DNA of 64,000 nucleotides from Candidatus Aalborgicola lynettensis (GCA_016719405.1 JADJZE010000021.1:620001-684000); one strand, 5' to 3'. Positions 14,209-24,998 are shown, counted from the stretch's first letter. Program-made: numbers and translations. The notes: generated by a model from the letters alone, not told the origin.

Positions 14209-16644
14209 TCACGGCGCAGCAACACACCCGCTGGCCGCAGGGTCTTGCGCCGATGCGGCCCGCGCACCCCGCACGCTAAAGCGCACGGCATCCACCGGCT
14301 GCCCTTGTGTGTCGAGCAGGCGCAAGGCCCATTGCCCCGGCTGCGGGCTCCAGTAGGGGTTTTGCGTCGCCATGCGGCAAGGTGGTGCAGACAGGCGCTC
14401 CAACTGCCAGCCATAACCCGCGCGCACCGGCTGCATGCGCAGCGGAATGTTCTCAATGGCGGGGGGCAGATCCGGGTCTAGTGCCACGATCAGGCCGTCT
14501 GCGGGGTACACAATGTGGGGTCGGTTCTGGCCCACATCGGCACGCGCCACCTCGCGCATGGCCGTGCCGGCAAGAAACCACTCCAGGCGCGGCGCCTCGG
14601 TAATGTCGGCAAATTGCACCGGCACACGCTCCACCCCATGGGGTACGCGGGGCGGCCAGCTCGGTTCGTGGTCGTGCAAAAAATGCACGATGTCGCGCCA
14701 CAACGGTGCCGCGCCCTGCACGCCCGACACATTCCACATCGGCGCGCCGGAAAAATTGCCAACCCACACAGCCACGGTGTAGCGCGCGGTAAACCCCACC
14801 GCCCAGTTGTCGCGCATATCCTTGCTGGTGCCGGTTTTGACTGCGGACCAGACCCGGGTCGCCAGCGGGTTTTCCAGACCAAAAGTGGGCGAGCGTGCAC
14901 CCCGGTCGGACAAAATATCGCCCACGATAAACGCCGCACCCGCACCCATAACACGCCGCCGCGCCTGACTGTGCGGTGCCCCCAGGCGCAGCGGCGCCAC
15001 CGGCGTATACACCCCCTGATTGGCCAGCATGCGATAGGCGTTGGCCAGATCGAGTAGGCGAATATCGGCGCCCCCCAGCGACAAGGCCAGGCCGTAATGG
15101 TCGGCGCGCTCGGTCAGGGTGCCAAAGCCCATGCCTTTCAGGCTCTCAAAAAAGCGGTCGGTGCCCGTGGCCAGCAACACGCGCACGGCCGGAATGTTGA
15201 GGCTCGACGCCAGGGCCGTGCGCGCCGATACCCAGCCACGGAAATGCCGGTCGTAGTTTTGCGGCACGTACACGCCGTTCTCGGCCGTCAGCGCGACCGG
15301 CGAGTCGTCAATCAGGCTGGCGGCGGTGAGCCACTGGCGATCCAGGGCCAGGCCGTACAAAAACGGTTTCAAGGTGGAGCCGGCTTGGCGCAAGGCCAGC
15401 ACACCGTCTACCGCGGCGGCATCTGACAAGTCGCCGCTGGAACCCACCCAGGCCAGCACTTCGCCGCTGGCATTGTCGAGCACCAGCACCGCACCATCTT
15501 CGACATTGCGCCCGGACAACTCGCGCAGATGCAGCCCCAGGCGCTCCTGCACAAACCCCTGTAAGTTGGCATCGAGCGTGCTGCGCAGCGCCCCAGCGCC
15601 CGGCACCCTACCGGGTGGCGCGTCCCAAACTGACGCCATAGCGCCGAGTTCGCCGCGCAACACCCGCGCGGCATGGGGCGCCAATGCGATGGGCGCACCC
15701 CCGCCATGGGGGCGCGTGAGTACGGTGCGCGCAAGATCGTGCAAGTCACTGCAGCGTGGGCGTGCCGCTGCGGCGAGCGTTTGCGCATCCAGGGCCGCCA
15801 CGATGGCGCACGCCCGCTGCCCCACACGCTGGGGGCTGGCCTGCGGTTGGCGAATCAGCGCCGCCAGGAGCGCGGCCTCGGCCAGATCAAGCCCCTCGGG
15901 GCGCTTGCCAAACCACACGGCACTGGCGGCAGACAGTCCAACCGCTTCGCCCCGCAGGGGAACCAGGTTGAGATAGGCCTCGAAAATCTCCGCCTTGCTC
16001 CACTGGGATTCGATCGCCCAGGCCGCCTGGGCCTGATCCCACTTCTGCCCCAGGTCTCGCCGCCCCCCGGTGTGCGGTTGGAGTGTGGGCACCAGCAGGG
16101 CGGCCAACTGCATCGACAGGGTGGACGCCCCGCGTGCCACGCCGCCCTGCCGCGACCCAAGCGCCATGCCACTGAGTTTGTCCCACGCCGAGCGCGCGGC
16201 AGCCGCCCAATCCACACCGCCATGCGTGAAAAAGCGCCGGTCTTCGGCGGTCAGCAGCGCGGCTTGCAGGGCCGGCGACACACGCTCCAGCGGCACCCAT
16301 TCGAAGCGGCGCACCGTGTCATCGAGCCGCAGCCGCTGCAAGGGCAGGCCTTGGCGGTCGAGCATCCACACGTCCGACGGGCGATGCGCCGCGCGCACCG
16401 CAGCAAAACGCGGCACCGGTTGCGGCATCGGTTCGGGCGCGGCAGGGGCGGCCACCCCCAGGGCGCCCAGCATGGCAAGCCCAACCGGCGCCGCCCGGCG
16501 CACCACCCAGAGCACCACCCAGCGGCTCAGGCGGCACCCACGGCTCTGGCGGTGGCTCGTGGCGCGTGTTGCTGCAGCTACCTGGTGTACCCGCCCTGTT
16601 GCCCGCGCTACCCACGCTTCCCACGCTACTGCGCCACCACCCAC
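14209..16644 (-). CDS. pbpC: PbpC, penicillin-binding protein 1C
   Basis: Bifunctional peptidoglycan synthase-like protein of the inner membrane, 811 residues. After a hydrophobic segment (VVLWVVRRAAPVGLAMLGALGVA, about 43-65) come the glycosyltransferase domain (EDRRFFTHGGVDW), the transpeptidase domain with SxxK (STLK in QAGSTLKPFLYG), SxN (SSLN) and KTG (KTGTSKD), and a C-terminal BiPBP_C-like domain ending ...SGCVAAP. GTG 16644 gives a 19-base overlap with the upstream gene; a start further inside is possible. PbpC and periplasmic alpha-2-macroglobulin are commonly encoded together and thought to work together in envelope repair after attack. Confidence 0.92.
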   Translation of the reverse strand: MGGGAVAWEAWVARATGRVHQVAAATRATSHRQSRGCRLSRWVVLWVVRRAAPVGLAMLGALGVAAPAAPEPMPQPVPRFAAVRAAHRPSDVWMLDRQGLPLQRLRLDDTVRRFEWVPLERVSPALQAALLTAEDRRFFTHGGVDWAAAARSAWDKLSGMALGSRQGGVARGASTLSMQLAALLVPTLQPHTGGRRDLGQKWDQAQAAWAIESQWSKAEIFEAYLNLVPLRGEAVGLSAASAVWFGKRPEGLDLAEAALLAALIRQPQASPQRVGQRACAIVAALDAQTLAAAARPRCSDLHDLARTVLTRPHGGGAPIALAPHAARVLRGELGAMASVWDAPPGRVPGAGALRSTLDANLQGFVQERLGLHLRELSGRNVEDGAVLVLDNASGEVLAWVGSSGDLSDAAAVDGVLALRQAGSTLKPFLYGLALDRQWLTAASLIDDSPVALTAENGVYVPQNYDRHFRGWVSARTALASSLNIPAVRVLLATGTDRFFESLKGMGFGTLTERADHYGLALSLGGADIRLLDLANAYRMLANQGVYTPVAPLRLGAPHSQARRRVMGAGAAFIVGDILSDRGARSPTFGLENPLATRVWSAVKTGTSKDMRDNWAVGFTARYTVAVWVGNFSGAPMWNVSGVQGAAPLWRDIVHFLHDHEPSWPPRVPHGVERVPVQFADITEAPRLEWFLAGTAMREVARADVGQNRPHIVYPADGLIVALDPDLPPAIENIPLRMQPVRAGYGWQLERLSAPPCRMATQNPYWSPQPGQWALRLLDTQGQPVDAVRFSVRGARAASAQDPAASGCVAAP

Positions 16645-19600
16645 GCGGCATTGGGCAGCTCACCAAAATTTTCTGGCGCATACATGGCTTCCACACGGGT
16701 TGGCGGCAACACGAATTCGCCCGCATTGTTGAGCCGCATGCGGTAGCGCAATGTGGCCGGGTACTTTTCACTGGCACGAAAATACTCGTAATACGCGCGG
16801 TAGGCATCGAAGGCGCGTTCGGTGTGAACCGGTTCATACCACCAATTGCCACCAAAGCCGCCATCGGCCGCGGCCGCCGACGCCGCAAGGGCGGACTCGC
16901 GGCCCAGGCCGCTGCCCAGAATTGTGGCCCCGGTGGGCACCGGGTCGTCCACCACCACCCAGGTCCACGGCGCGGGGGCGGTGATGGTTAGCCGCACTTC
17001 GACCACATCGCCTTTGCTCCAGCGGTCTTTCACCTTGCGGTCCACCGCAACGATTTCTTTCTTGACGTTAAAACCCGCGTACTGCGGCGCTTTCAGCACC
17101 CTGGCCGCACGGGTTTGCACCGTCACCCACGGTGTGCCGGTGCCCGTCTGGTTGGCCTGCACCGTGCCCGCGCCGCCCGTGGGCCAGTCAAAGCGCAAGC
17201 GCGTGCCCTCGTCGCGCCACTGCGTACCCGCTTGCGGCACCGGCGCCTGCGCCGCCGCCACTGCGGCGTCCTGTTGCGCCTGCAGCTGCGGCAAGGTGGC
17301 CCAGTCAAAGTGCTGGCGGGTCGCGCCGAGCTGCACTTCGGTTGCGCCCGTCACCGCTTGCGATTCGTACTTGCGGCGGAACTGCTCCAGCATGACGACG
17401 CCCCACGCATTCGCCGTGGTGGTGTCCCAGTGGCCTTCGCGCTGGCGCGACAACACACCGCGCACCAGTTTCGGCACCTCACGCTCCCAGCCCGGCAACT
17501 CCATCAGCGCGGTGATCAGGCGCGCCGCCGTGCCGTCGGGTGAGTCCATCAGCCACCACCAATAGTCTTCGCGCTCGCCGGCAAATTGGGTCAGCGTGCC
17601 CGAGCGCACCATGCGCGCACGAATCTGGCTTTCGGCCTCGGTGATCTGCGCCTGGCGCGTGGCGGGGTTGGGGTGGTTGGGCACGTGCTGCAGCACCGCA
17701 AGCCACGACACCACACCGGACAAGGGCCACAAGCCCGGCGTGGCCGCCACCGTGGCCAGGTGCTGCGGGGTGGCGCGGCCATACCGCGCCAGCGCCTCCA
17801 GGGCTTTCAATTTGCGCTGCACCAGGTCTTCGCGCGGCGCCCAGTAGCGCGGGTCGGGCGCCACGCGTCCTTCTATAAAGCTGGCCAGACCGCGCAGCAT
17901 GGTGTCGCGCACACTCTCGGGCACCGGATAGCCCGAGAGATGGGCCATGGTCAGGATGTAGGCGGTGAGGCTGACCGAGCCGGTGTTGGGTTTGGGGTTC
18001 TTGAAGTAAGAGGCCAGCCCGTTGTTGTCGAGGTAACTCGACACGATGGACTGCACCTTCTCCCAGCGCGGCAGGTTTCCGGTGGCCAGCGCCACCGAGA
18101 GTTGTTGCTCCAGGCACAGATGGGGATAACGTGACATCCAGTCATACACCCCATCGCGCGAACCACCGAGCGTGGGTTTGAGGAACACGTCCACACTGCC
18201 GTGATCGGCCAGGGCATCGGCAGGGCGCTGCACCGGCACCTGCAGGGAGTTTGAGAGATGCTCCAGCGTGGCCGCCTGCACACGCACCGGCACCGAGGCC
18301 AGCACCTTCTGCTGCACCTTCAGAGCATCGCTCGCCCCCGCCGCATCGCCCGGCTGGGCGGCAATGCGCGCCTCGGCCCGCCACAGCAACTGGCTGGATT
18401 CGGCGGGCACACTGATGGGCCACGCCACCTCGCGCCCTTCGCCTGCGCCCAGTTGGATCGTTTGCGGTGCTAGCGCCGCCAAGGGCGTCACCGTCTCGGC
18501 GCCCATGCGGTTCACGCGGCTGCTAACCGCCGCATTGACCACAAACTCCGCACCCTGCCCGGTGAGGTTGCGCACCGTAAAGGCGGCACGCAGGCGGTCA
18601 GCGTCGCGTACCACGGGCGGCAAACCGGAAAAAATCTGCACATCTTTGCTGGTGCGCAAGCTGGCGCTGCCGGTGCCGAACAAACCCGCACCGTGTTGCG
18701 CCACCGCGACGACGCGAATCTTGGTCAGGCTGTCATTGAGCGGCAGCTTGACCACCGCCTCGCCTTTGTCGTCCAGCGTAACGCGCGCCTGCCATTGGAT
18801 GAGGGTGTCAAAAAACTCGCGCGTGGGCTGGCGCCCGCCGCCACCGCCCGCAGGCAGTGCCTTGAGACCAAAGTGCCGCTTGCCAATCACCTGGGACTGC
18901 GCGGTGGCCGTTTCGACTGCGTAGCCGCGCCGCGCCAACAGGCGCGTCAGCAAGTCCCACGACCGGTTGGGCGCCAGTTCGAGCAGCGCCTCATCCACGG
19001 CGGCCAGGGCAAATTCGCCACCTTTGGCGGGGCTGCCGTCGGGCTTGGTGACGCGCACCGTAACGCTGGCTTGCTCACGCGTCTTGTAGACCGGCTGGGC
19101 GGGCTCAACCGTCACCTTGAGCTCATAACCTTTGCGGCCCACTTCGATTTCCGCAATGCCCAGTTTGTAGGCCGGCTTGCCCAGGTCCACCAAGGCCGTG
19201 GCTTGCACGTCGCCCACGCGGCCCCGCACCACCAGTGCCGAAATGAACACATTGGGCCCATAGTGGGCTTTGATGGGCACGCTGATCTTGGGACTCTTTG
19301 CCGACAGGGGGATCACAAAGCGGTCCAAAATGCCCTCTCGCTCGACGCTGACCAGCGCGGTCGCTTCGCGAAAAGGCATCTCCACGGTAAATTGCGCCGT
19401 CTCGCCAGGCTCGTATTTCTTGCGATCGGCCACCAGGTTGATGCGCTCGGAGTCGCCTTGTTCGTACCAGTCCGCTTCATCGCCATAGGCGCTCGTCCAC
19501 AAGGCGGTGGAGGCATAGGCGGCCTGCTGCTGCGCGTCTTCGGTGCGCACCTCCAGCACCACCTGCATCGATTCGACCCCCTTTTCGCGCGCGGGCAGCG

Positions 19601-22556
19601 TGAGTGCACACTCGGCCATGCCCTGGGCGTCCGTCTGGCCCTTGCACAGGGCACCCAAGGCAACAGGCAGGTACTGCGTGTCGTAGCTGTACAAGCCGCC
19701 GACCAGCCGCTTGCGATGCGCCAGGGTTTTGATTTGCCACGCCGTCACCACAAAAGGCACGTCGGCCTTGGGCTGCAGGCCGGTATCCAGCGTCACCACC
19801 CGCACCTTGCCGGGCGCACCCGCCTTGCCCGGCGCAGCATCGGCCCAATTGCCTTCGGCCTGCACGCCAACGATCACGCCGGAGGGAAACCAGGTGGTGG
19901 TGGTGGAGGCCGTATGCACCTCTCCCGATGGGTCCACGTATTCCATCTCGGAACGCAGTTGCCCCGGCACCGGCCACGCCGGGATATTGCCCACCGTTAC
20001 CCGCTTGGTGCCAGAGGCGTCGAGCACCAGATCGCGCTGGTCGTCAAAAACTACCGACTGCGGCAGTTCGCGCTGCCAGCCGCCTTGCTGCATCGCTTCG
20101 GCGTCCACCGGCGCCGACCCGAAAACGTACTGCTCAAACCGCGCAGGCAAGGCGCGCGGCATGGCATACAGTGGCGACAACTCGCTACGCACGCGCACCT
20201 TGTCGCCACTGGCGGCGCCCCCGGCCAGGTAGGCGAGTTTGAGATCGACTTCGGCCTGCCCACCGGTTGCGACCGCGTGGCGGGCAGACACTTCGCCCTT
20301 GAGAATGGGCAAACGGAATTCGCCAACCCGAAAGCTGCCGCCCAGCCAGAACCGCGAAGGTCCCCACCAGCCTTCACCGTCACCTTCGCCTTCGTCGCCC
20401 CCGGCATAGACGCGCCCCACCGACTCGCCACTGCGCGCAAAACTGACCCAGTACTTGCCCAGTTTCGCTTCCGCCGGAATCTGCCATGTGGATTCGGCGC
20501 TGCCACTTTTCCAGCTCAGCGGCAATTCGTAACGCGTGTCCGAGCCTTCCAGTTGAATCACTGCCTTTTCTGGCAACTGCTCACGTGCTACCCAGGCGTA
20601 GCCCCCCGTAGTGTGGCGCCGCGCCACGTGTTTCATGTGCACGGTTTCACCGGCGCGAAACAGCGGGCGGTCGAAAATGGTGTGGGTCAATATGTCCGGT
20701 ATGGCGCCCGCGTAGGGCAACTGGTAGCGCCAGGGTTCTATCCCGCGCTGCCAGTCCGACAGCGTGAAGCTGAAGTCCTCTACCCCGTCCTGTGTGAGGC
20801 GGGCGGATACGTAATAGCCGTAAATGCCGCTTTCGCAGCGCTGTGGGTTGGGCGCCAAGCGACGTTTGACCAGCATGGTGCCATCACTGCCGGTTTTGCC
20901 AAACGCCAGTTGTGCGCCGTTGCAGTCGCGGATGGATATGCGCGCGTCAGCAACCGGCTTGCCCGTGTCCAGCGCAGTTACCCACACCAGTTGATTTTCT
21001 GCCCCCTTCTTGAAATGCACGGCCAAATTGGTGCTCAGCGCCTCGGTGCGCACCAGAAAGGATGCATCCTTGTCCAGCAGACTGCGCCCCAGCACCCGTG
21101 ACTCGGCCTCCAGGTAGTAGTAGCCCGGCTCCTTGAGGGGGATGCCCACCACCTCCATCGGCTTAGGGCCATGGGGTTTGGGCAGCAACACGGTTTTGGC
21201 AGAGGCTTCGCTGCCCAGCAGGCTGCTGGCCACTGAGCGGTCGCTGTACCAATTGGTGTTGCGCAACTTGGTCTTCCATGCGAACACCTCTTCGTCGGTC
21301 GTCACCCGCACAAACTTCAGGCTGGCCGCCGTGCCGGGCGGCGTGGCGTCGGCCGTTTGCAAGCCCGGCTCGGCCGGCAGGGGGTCCAGGTTGCGCAGCG
21401 TGACCGGCAGCAGTGCGCCGGCTTTTTGCTCGACGATGCCAAAATCGGCCGCAAACTTGAGCAAAGGCGGATGCAGGGCGGTGGCCAACTCCACATTGGC
21501 GAGGCGGTCGCGGTTGGCCAAGGGCCGCCCTGCATCGTCGCGAATGCGCGCAGGAACCTTGAGTTTGAATGCCGCTTCGGCGGGAAAGGGACCCTTGAAC
21601 GTAACCTGATCCACAAACTCGGAGTTTTCGTCGCCTTCGCTCTCGCTGTAACTGAGCAACTCTGGTTTCCAACTCTTGCTGCTGGGGCCAATCAGGCGGA
21701 TTTGCTCGGCATCTTCGCGCATCACCGGTGCGGTAAACCGAAGCGCAATGTCAGAAAACGGATGGCAGCCTGCGCTGGCATTTTCACGCTGGCAGCTCAC
21801 CTTGACGCTGAACTCCTCACGCACCTGGAATGCATGGCGGCTGATCTGCGACGTGGGTAAACCGCTGACGCCCTTGATGCCCTCTCCCCACACCAGGGTG
21901 GCCTTGGCCCCATTGGGCAAGCGCCGGGCGCAGCGCAGCGCCGCATAGTGAAAATGTTCAATCGGCCCGGTAATGCCGCGCGCCTTCAGCAAGGCTTGCT
22001 TGTCGGCAGGTGACTGCAGGCGCACGGGAATCTTTTCGGCGATGCCTTCGGCTTCGCACCACACATTTTTCTCGACCGTCGAAAAGTCGATGTCGCCCGC
22101 CGCCTGCACCAGAAAAACGGCTTCCTCGTCAATGCGCCGCTGGTTGTAGCCCGCAAAGACATCCACCGCCCACGGCCCGCCCGTGTGAAAGCGGTAAGAC
22201 TTGGCCATCGTGACCGGCTTGCCTGCCACATCCTTGAAACCGGCCACCGGCTTGAACTCGCAACGAATGCCGGCTGGCAGCATGGGGCTGAAATCGACGA
22301 CCCAGGTCTGGGTATCCACCCAGCGCGCCGTGCCCTTGATGCCCTGGTCGCAGCGGAAGGTCAGGGGCGCAGGCCCGGTCAGGTTGCCCAGCGCCAGCAC
22401 CGGCGCATCAAAATTGGCCGAAACCTGGTTCAACCGCAGCGCCTCGCCCTCGGGCGTGAAGTGCGCCAGTGCGGCGGCCAGCGCACCATCGGCTCCCACA
22501 GTGGAAAGTACAAACGCCCCGATTCTGGCTATGGCTCGAACAAAACCTGGTCTCAT
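16626..22556 (-). CDS. Bacterial alpha-2-macroglobulin family protein
   Basis: 1976-residue periplasmic protein that in this family traps attacking proteases through a reactive thioester. A signal peptide covers the first ~28 residues (MRPGFVRAIARIGAFVLSTVGADGALA); no lipobox cysteine is obvious, unlike the E. coli homologue. The thioester motif CLEQ (in YPHLCLEQQLSVA, about residue 1480) is intact, so the trap is predicted functional. Macroglobulin-type beta domains precede it and an all-helical thioester domain follows, with a C-terminal receptor-like beta domain. It lies upstream of and overlaps pbpC, as in the typical pair. Confidence 0.93.
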   Translation of the reverse strand: MRPGFVRAIARIGAFVLSTVGADGALAAALAHFTPEGEALRLNQVSANFDAPVLALGNLTGPAPLTFRCDQGIKGTARWVDTQTWVVDFSPMLPAGIRCEFKPVAGFKDVAGKPVTMAKSYRFHTGGPWAVDVFAGYNQRRIDEEAVFLVQAAGDIDFSTVEKNVWCEAEGIAEKIPVRLQSPADKQALLKARGITGPIEHFHYAALRCARRLPNGAKATLVWGEGIKGVSGLPTSQISRHAFQVREEFSVKVSCQRENASAGCHPFSDIALRFTAPVMREDAEQIRLIGPSSKSWKPELLSYSESEGDENSEFVDQVTFKGPFPAEAAFKLKVPARIRDDAGRPLANRDRLANVELATALHPPLLKFAADFGIVEQKAGALLPVTLRNLDPLPAEPGLQTADATPPGTAASLKFVRVTTDEEVFAWKTKLRNTNWYSDRSVASSLLGSEASAKTVLLPKPHGPKPMEVVGIPLKEPGYYYLEAESRVLGRSLLDKDASFLVRTEALSTNLAVHFKKGAENQLVWVTALDTGKPVADARISIRDCNGAQLAFGKTGSDGTMLVKRRLAPNPQRCESGIYGYYVSARLTQDGVEDFSFTLSDWQRGIEPWRYQLPYAGAIPDILTHTIFDRPLFRAGETVHMKHVARRHTTGGYAWVAREQLPEKAVIQLEGSDTRYELPLSWKSGSAESTWQIPAEAKLGKYWVSFARSGESVGRVYAGGDEGEGDGEGWWGPSRFWLGGSFRVGEFRLPILKGEVSARHAVATGGQAEVDLKLAYLAGGAASGDKVRVRSELSPLYAMPRALPARFEQYVFGSAPVDAEAMQQGGWQRELPQSVVFDDQRDLVLDASGTKRVTVGNIPAWPVPGQLRSEMEYVDPSGEVHTASTTTTWFPSGVIVGVQAEGNWADAAPGKAGAPGKVRVVTLDTGLQPKADVPFVVTAWQIKTLAHRKRLVGGLYSYDTQYLPVALGALCKGQTDAQGMAECALTLPAREKGVESMQVVLEVRTEDAQQQAAYASTALWTSAYGDEADWYEQGDSERINLVADRKKYEPGETAQFTVEMPFREATALVSVEREGILDRFVIPLSAKSPKISVPIKAHYGPNVFISALVVRGRVGDVQATALVDLGKPAYKLGIAEIEVGRKGYELKVTVEPAQPVYKTREQASVTVRVTKPDGSPAKGGEFALAAVDEALLELAPNRSWDLLTRLLARRGYAVETATAQSQVIGKRHFGLKALPAGGGGGRQPTREFFDTLIQWQARVTLDDKGEAVVKLPLNDSLTKIRVVAVAQHGAGLFGTGSASLRTSKDVQIFSGLPPVVRDADRLRAAFTVRNLTGQGAEFVVNAAVSSRVNRMGAETVTPLAALAPQTIQLGAGEGREVAWPISVPAESSQLLWRAEARIAAQPGDAAGASDALKVQQKVLASVPVRVQAATLEHLSNSLQVPVQRPADALADHGSVDVFLKPTLGGSRDGVYDWMSRYPHLCLEQQLSVALATGNLPRWEKVQSIVSSYLDNNGLASYFKNPKPNTGSVSLTAYILTMAHLSGYPVPESVRDTMLRGLASFIEGRVAPDPRYWAPREDLVQRKLKALEALARYGRATPQHLATVAATPGLWPLSGVVSWLAVLQHVPNHPNPATRQAQITEAESQIRARMVRSGTLTQFAGEREDYWWWLMDSPDGTAARLITALMELPGWEREVPKLVRGVLSRQREGHWDTTTANAWGVVMLEQFRRKYESQAVTGATEVQLGATRQHFDWATLPQLQAQQDAAVAAAQAPVPQAGTQWRDEGTRLRFDWPTGGAGTVQANQTGTGTPWVTVQTRAARVLKAPQYAGFNVKKEIVAVDRKVKDRWSKGDVVEVRLTITAPAPWTWVVVDDPVPTGATILGSGLGRESALAASAAAADGGFGGNWWYEPVHTERAFDAYRAYYEYFRASEKYPATLRYRMRLNNAGEFVLPPTRVEAMYAPENFGELPNAAWVVAQ

Positions 22557-22660
22557 GCAGTACTCCGGTAGTCCGCAATCGGTGTGGCTTGCGGTTACGG
22601 CGCATGGTAACGGATGGGTTGCCGAATTCAGGGCATTTCAAGCACTGTGCGCTGGTAGCA

Positions 22661-24883
22661 CTACCAGGCGCTACCCATGACCTGGCCCAAGCCGGTCAGG
22701 TAGTAGACGTGGGCGTCGAGCTGGACGCTGCGCTCGAAGCCGAGCCAACCGTCATGGCCGTATTGCCCAGGCGTAAAGGTTTGCCCCACCAATGTCGGCC
22801 GCTCGGTCAGGGTCTTGTTGGCAATGTCAATGTCGAACCGGGCCAGGCCCCGGTAGCTGGGGTCATACCAAGACATAGTGCCACCGAAGAACGAGTTGGG
22901 CGCCTCGTACAAAGTCTCGTTCACCGTAACGGGCAGCGCCACGCGGGACACGCCCCCTGTGGTGAAGATATTGATGCCGTGCGATCCATAGTCCAGTCCG
23001 CTGGAGCTGCCGGTTTTGCCGATGGTCCGGGTGGCCACTTCTTTCGGGTTGGCGGCGTCGGCAACATCAAACAGCGACAGCTTGACCCCCTGCACGCGCC
23101 CGGTGTCGTTGGCGTCTTTGCCCACACCCAACAACAGGCCGTTGGACACCGGCAGCAGGTAGTCGGAATAGCCATTGGTTTTGAGTTCGCCGCTCACCTT
23201 GGGGTCGCTCGGGTCGGCCAGGTCCAGGATGTAGAGCGGGTCGGTACGGCGAAAGGTCACCACATAGCCGCGCTCGCCCAGAAAACGCACCGCGTAAACC
23301 TGCTCACCGCTCAGCCCGATGGGTTGTGGCCGTTTGGCATTGGGCAGGGTGCTGACGGTGGTGAGCTGCGTGCCACTGGCGTCCTCGCGCAGCACGGTCA
23401 AAATGGCCGGGGAAGGCTGTGCTTCGGTCTTGCTGGCATCAAGTTCGCCAAACCAGCCCCTTTGCGCGGTGTAGGTCAGCACGTGCAAGAAGTTTTGGTA
23501 TTCGCCCATGCGGTAAGCGTTTTTGCTCGGGTCCCAGCCCAGGTGCCCGCTGACCTCGCCCGAGCCACGGTAGTTGATGGCCATGCCGTCAATGGCGAAC
23601 TTGTGGATGTCGGTATGGGCCTGGTTGGCGTAGGCAACGATGCCGTCGCTGCCCTGGGTGGTGTACCGGCTGGTGGCCAGGTAAACGTTTTTGGCCGACA
23701 TGTAGAGTGCTTCGGTGCCCCCCAAAAAGCAGCGGCTGGCGCGCTCCAGGGTGGGGCTGGCCAGGTTCAGGGCGGTGATGCTTGTCATTTGCACGCCATA
23801 CGAGGCGTTTTTGGACTGCAGGTAGCAGTCGGTGTCGGCCATCAAGGGCTGGGTCACTGCGGCGTCCTTGGCATTGGCACTGGTGATCGTGATGGTGGGC
23901 AACAAGTCCTTGTTGGTCAGGCCCGCGATGGCGGCCTTGCGCTCGGCGGTGGTGGCGGTGTCCATCGCGGTGGTGATGGTGGTAAGTTGCGGGTACCAGG
24001 TGGTGACCAGGTACAGGATGTTGCCAATCATGCGGCTTTCCACCAGATTGCCGTCGATACGCACGCTGCGGGATTTGGCTATGGGATGGCTGGTGCTCAC
24101 CAGGTCAATAACGGCCTGCTCCGGTGTCACCGGGGTATAGATTACGCTGTAATCGCTGAAGCCTATGTCTGCGGTAACGTCAACACCGTTTGTGCCAATG
24201 ACCGGGGTAGGAGCCGTGGCGCTGCTGTAGGTGTAGCGCGGGTACTTTTGCCCCAGCAGCGCCACTTGCTCACCATTGGCACTGAGGTGCAGGCCCGTAA
24301 TATATTCTTCGCCACCATATTCGACACCACCCAGGACCGGGCTGGCACCGGCTTGTGGGGAGCTTTCGCCCAGGGTCAGGCTACCCTCGGCCTGCAGGGA
24401 ACCATCGTCCAGGCGGCGGTCAACCCGGAGCTTGTTCAGCCGGTAGGAGTAGGGTTCGTCGGACAGGAGGCTGAAGATGCGCTGGCCGTCGGTCTTCATC
24501 AGGTCCGGCTCGTCCACCCCCACTTCCTGCAGCGTGGTGCTGGAGAACGCTGTGGCGGTGCTTGCGCCGCCGCTGCTGCTGGTTGTGGTGAAAGCGCCGC
24601 CGGTCATATTCACGTCCGCAACAACGGAAACCTTTCCATACGCGTGTGCCAGCGCCAGCCCTTGGTCCACCTGTTCGCCGAGCTTTTGTTGCACGTAGCC
24701 CCGCAACGCGCCCGGCGGCGAGGCCTCCAGTGCCACGGGTGTAGCGGGTGGCGTGGGCGCACCGGCCTGGCTGCCACCGCCACACGCGGAGACGGACAGC
24801 AGCGTAGCCATGAGCGCGGCGGGCAGCAGGGCAGAGCGCAGGGCGCCCTGGAAGCACCGTTTGATTTGTTCAGTTCTTTTCAT
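22661..24883 (-). CDS. Lipoprotein with C-terminal beta-propeller domain
   Basis: 740 residues. An N-terminal lipoprotein signal (LLPAALMATLLSVSACGGG) has a lipobox with the predicted lipidated cysteine near residue 34. The body matches the beta-propeller domain family of secreted proteins: VDEPDLMKTDGQRIFSL, YSYRLNKLRV, DLVSTSHPIAKSRSVRIDGNLVESRMIGNILYLVTTW, and late GERGYVVTFRRTDPLYILDLADPSDPKVSGELK and YSDYLLPV. ATG 24883 is preferred to ATG 24892 because AGGGA sits nine bases before it. Role unknown; probably anchored in a membrane and exposed to the periplasm or surface. A perfect dyad lies 116 bp upstream. Confidence 0.88.
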   Translation of the reverse strand: MKRTEQIKRCFQGALRSALLPAALMATLLSVSACGGGSQAGAPTPPATPVALEASPPGALRGYVQQKLGEQVDQGLALAHAYGKVSVVADVNMTGGAFTTTSSSGGASTATAFSSTTLQEVGVDEPDLMKTDGQRIFSLLSDEPYSYRLNKLRVDRRLDDGSLQAEGSLTLGESSPQAGASPVLGGVEYGGEEYITGLHLSANGEQVALLGQKYPRYTYSSATAPTPVIGTNGVDVTADIGFSDYSVIYTPVTPEQAVIDLVSTSHPIAKSRSVRIDGNLVESRMIGNILYLVTTWYPQLTTITTAMDTATTAERKAAIAGLTNKDLLPTITITSANAKDAAVTQPLMADTDCYLQSKNASYGVQMTSITALNLASPTLERASRCFLGGTEALYMSAKNVYLATSRYTTQGSDGIVAYANQAHTDIHKFAIDGMAINYRGSGEVSGHLGWDPSKNAYRMGEYQNFLHVLTYTAQRGWFGELDASKTEAQPSPAILTVLREDASGTQLTTVSTLPNAKRPQPIGLSGEQVYAVRFLGERGYVVTFRRTDPLYILDLADPSDPKVSGELKTNGYSDYLLPVSNGLLLGVGKDANDTGRVQGVKLSLFDVADAANPKEVATRTIGKTGSSSGLDYGSHGINIFTTGGVSRVALPVTVNETLYEAPNSFFGGTMSWYDPSYRGLARFDIDIANKTLTERPTLVGQTFTPGQYGHDGWLGFERSVQLDAHVYYLTGLGQVMGSAW

Positions 24884-24998
24884 TGGAAACATCCCTGTAG
24901 TAGATAGCGTTGGATAACAAATGGGCCCGGCGGTCGCCCGCCGGGCTGGGGTGGGTCATGCGGTTCACATTCCGTGAGTCGTTGATCGTTATTTGTTA

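Noticed and set aside
18693..21101. 802-codon plus-strand frame opposite the alpha-2-macroglobulin gene
   Set aside because: Antisense shadow caused by GC-rich codon structure; the minus-strand protein has clear motifs.
22469..24907. 812-codon plus-strand frame opposite the beta-propeller gene
   Set aside because: Antisense shadow rich in Gly, His and Val without a recognisable domain.
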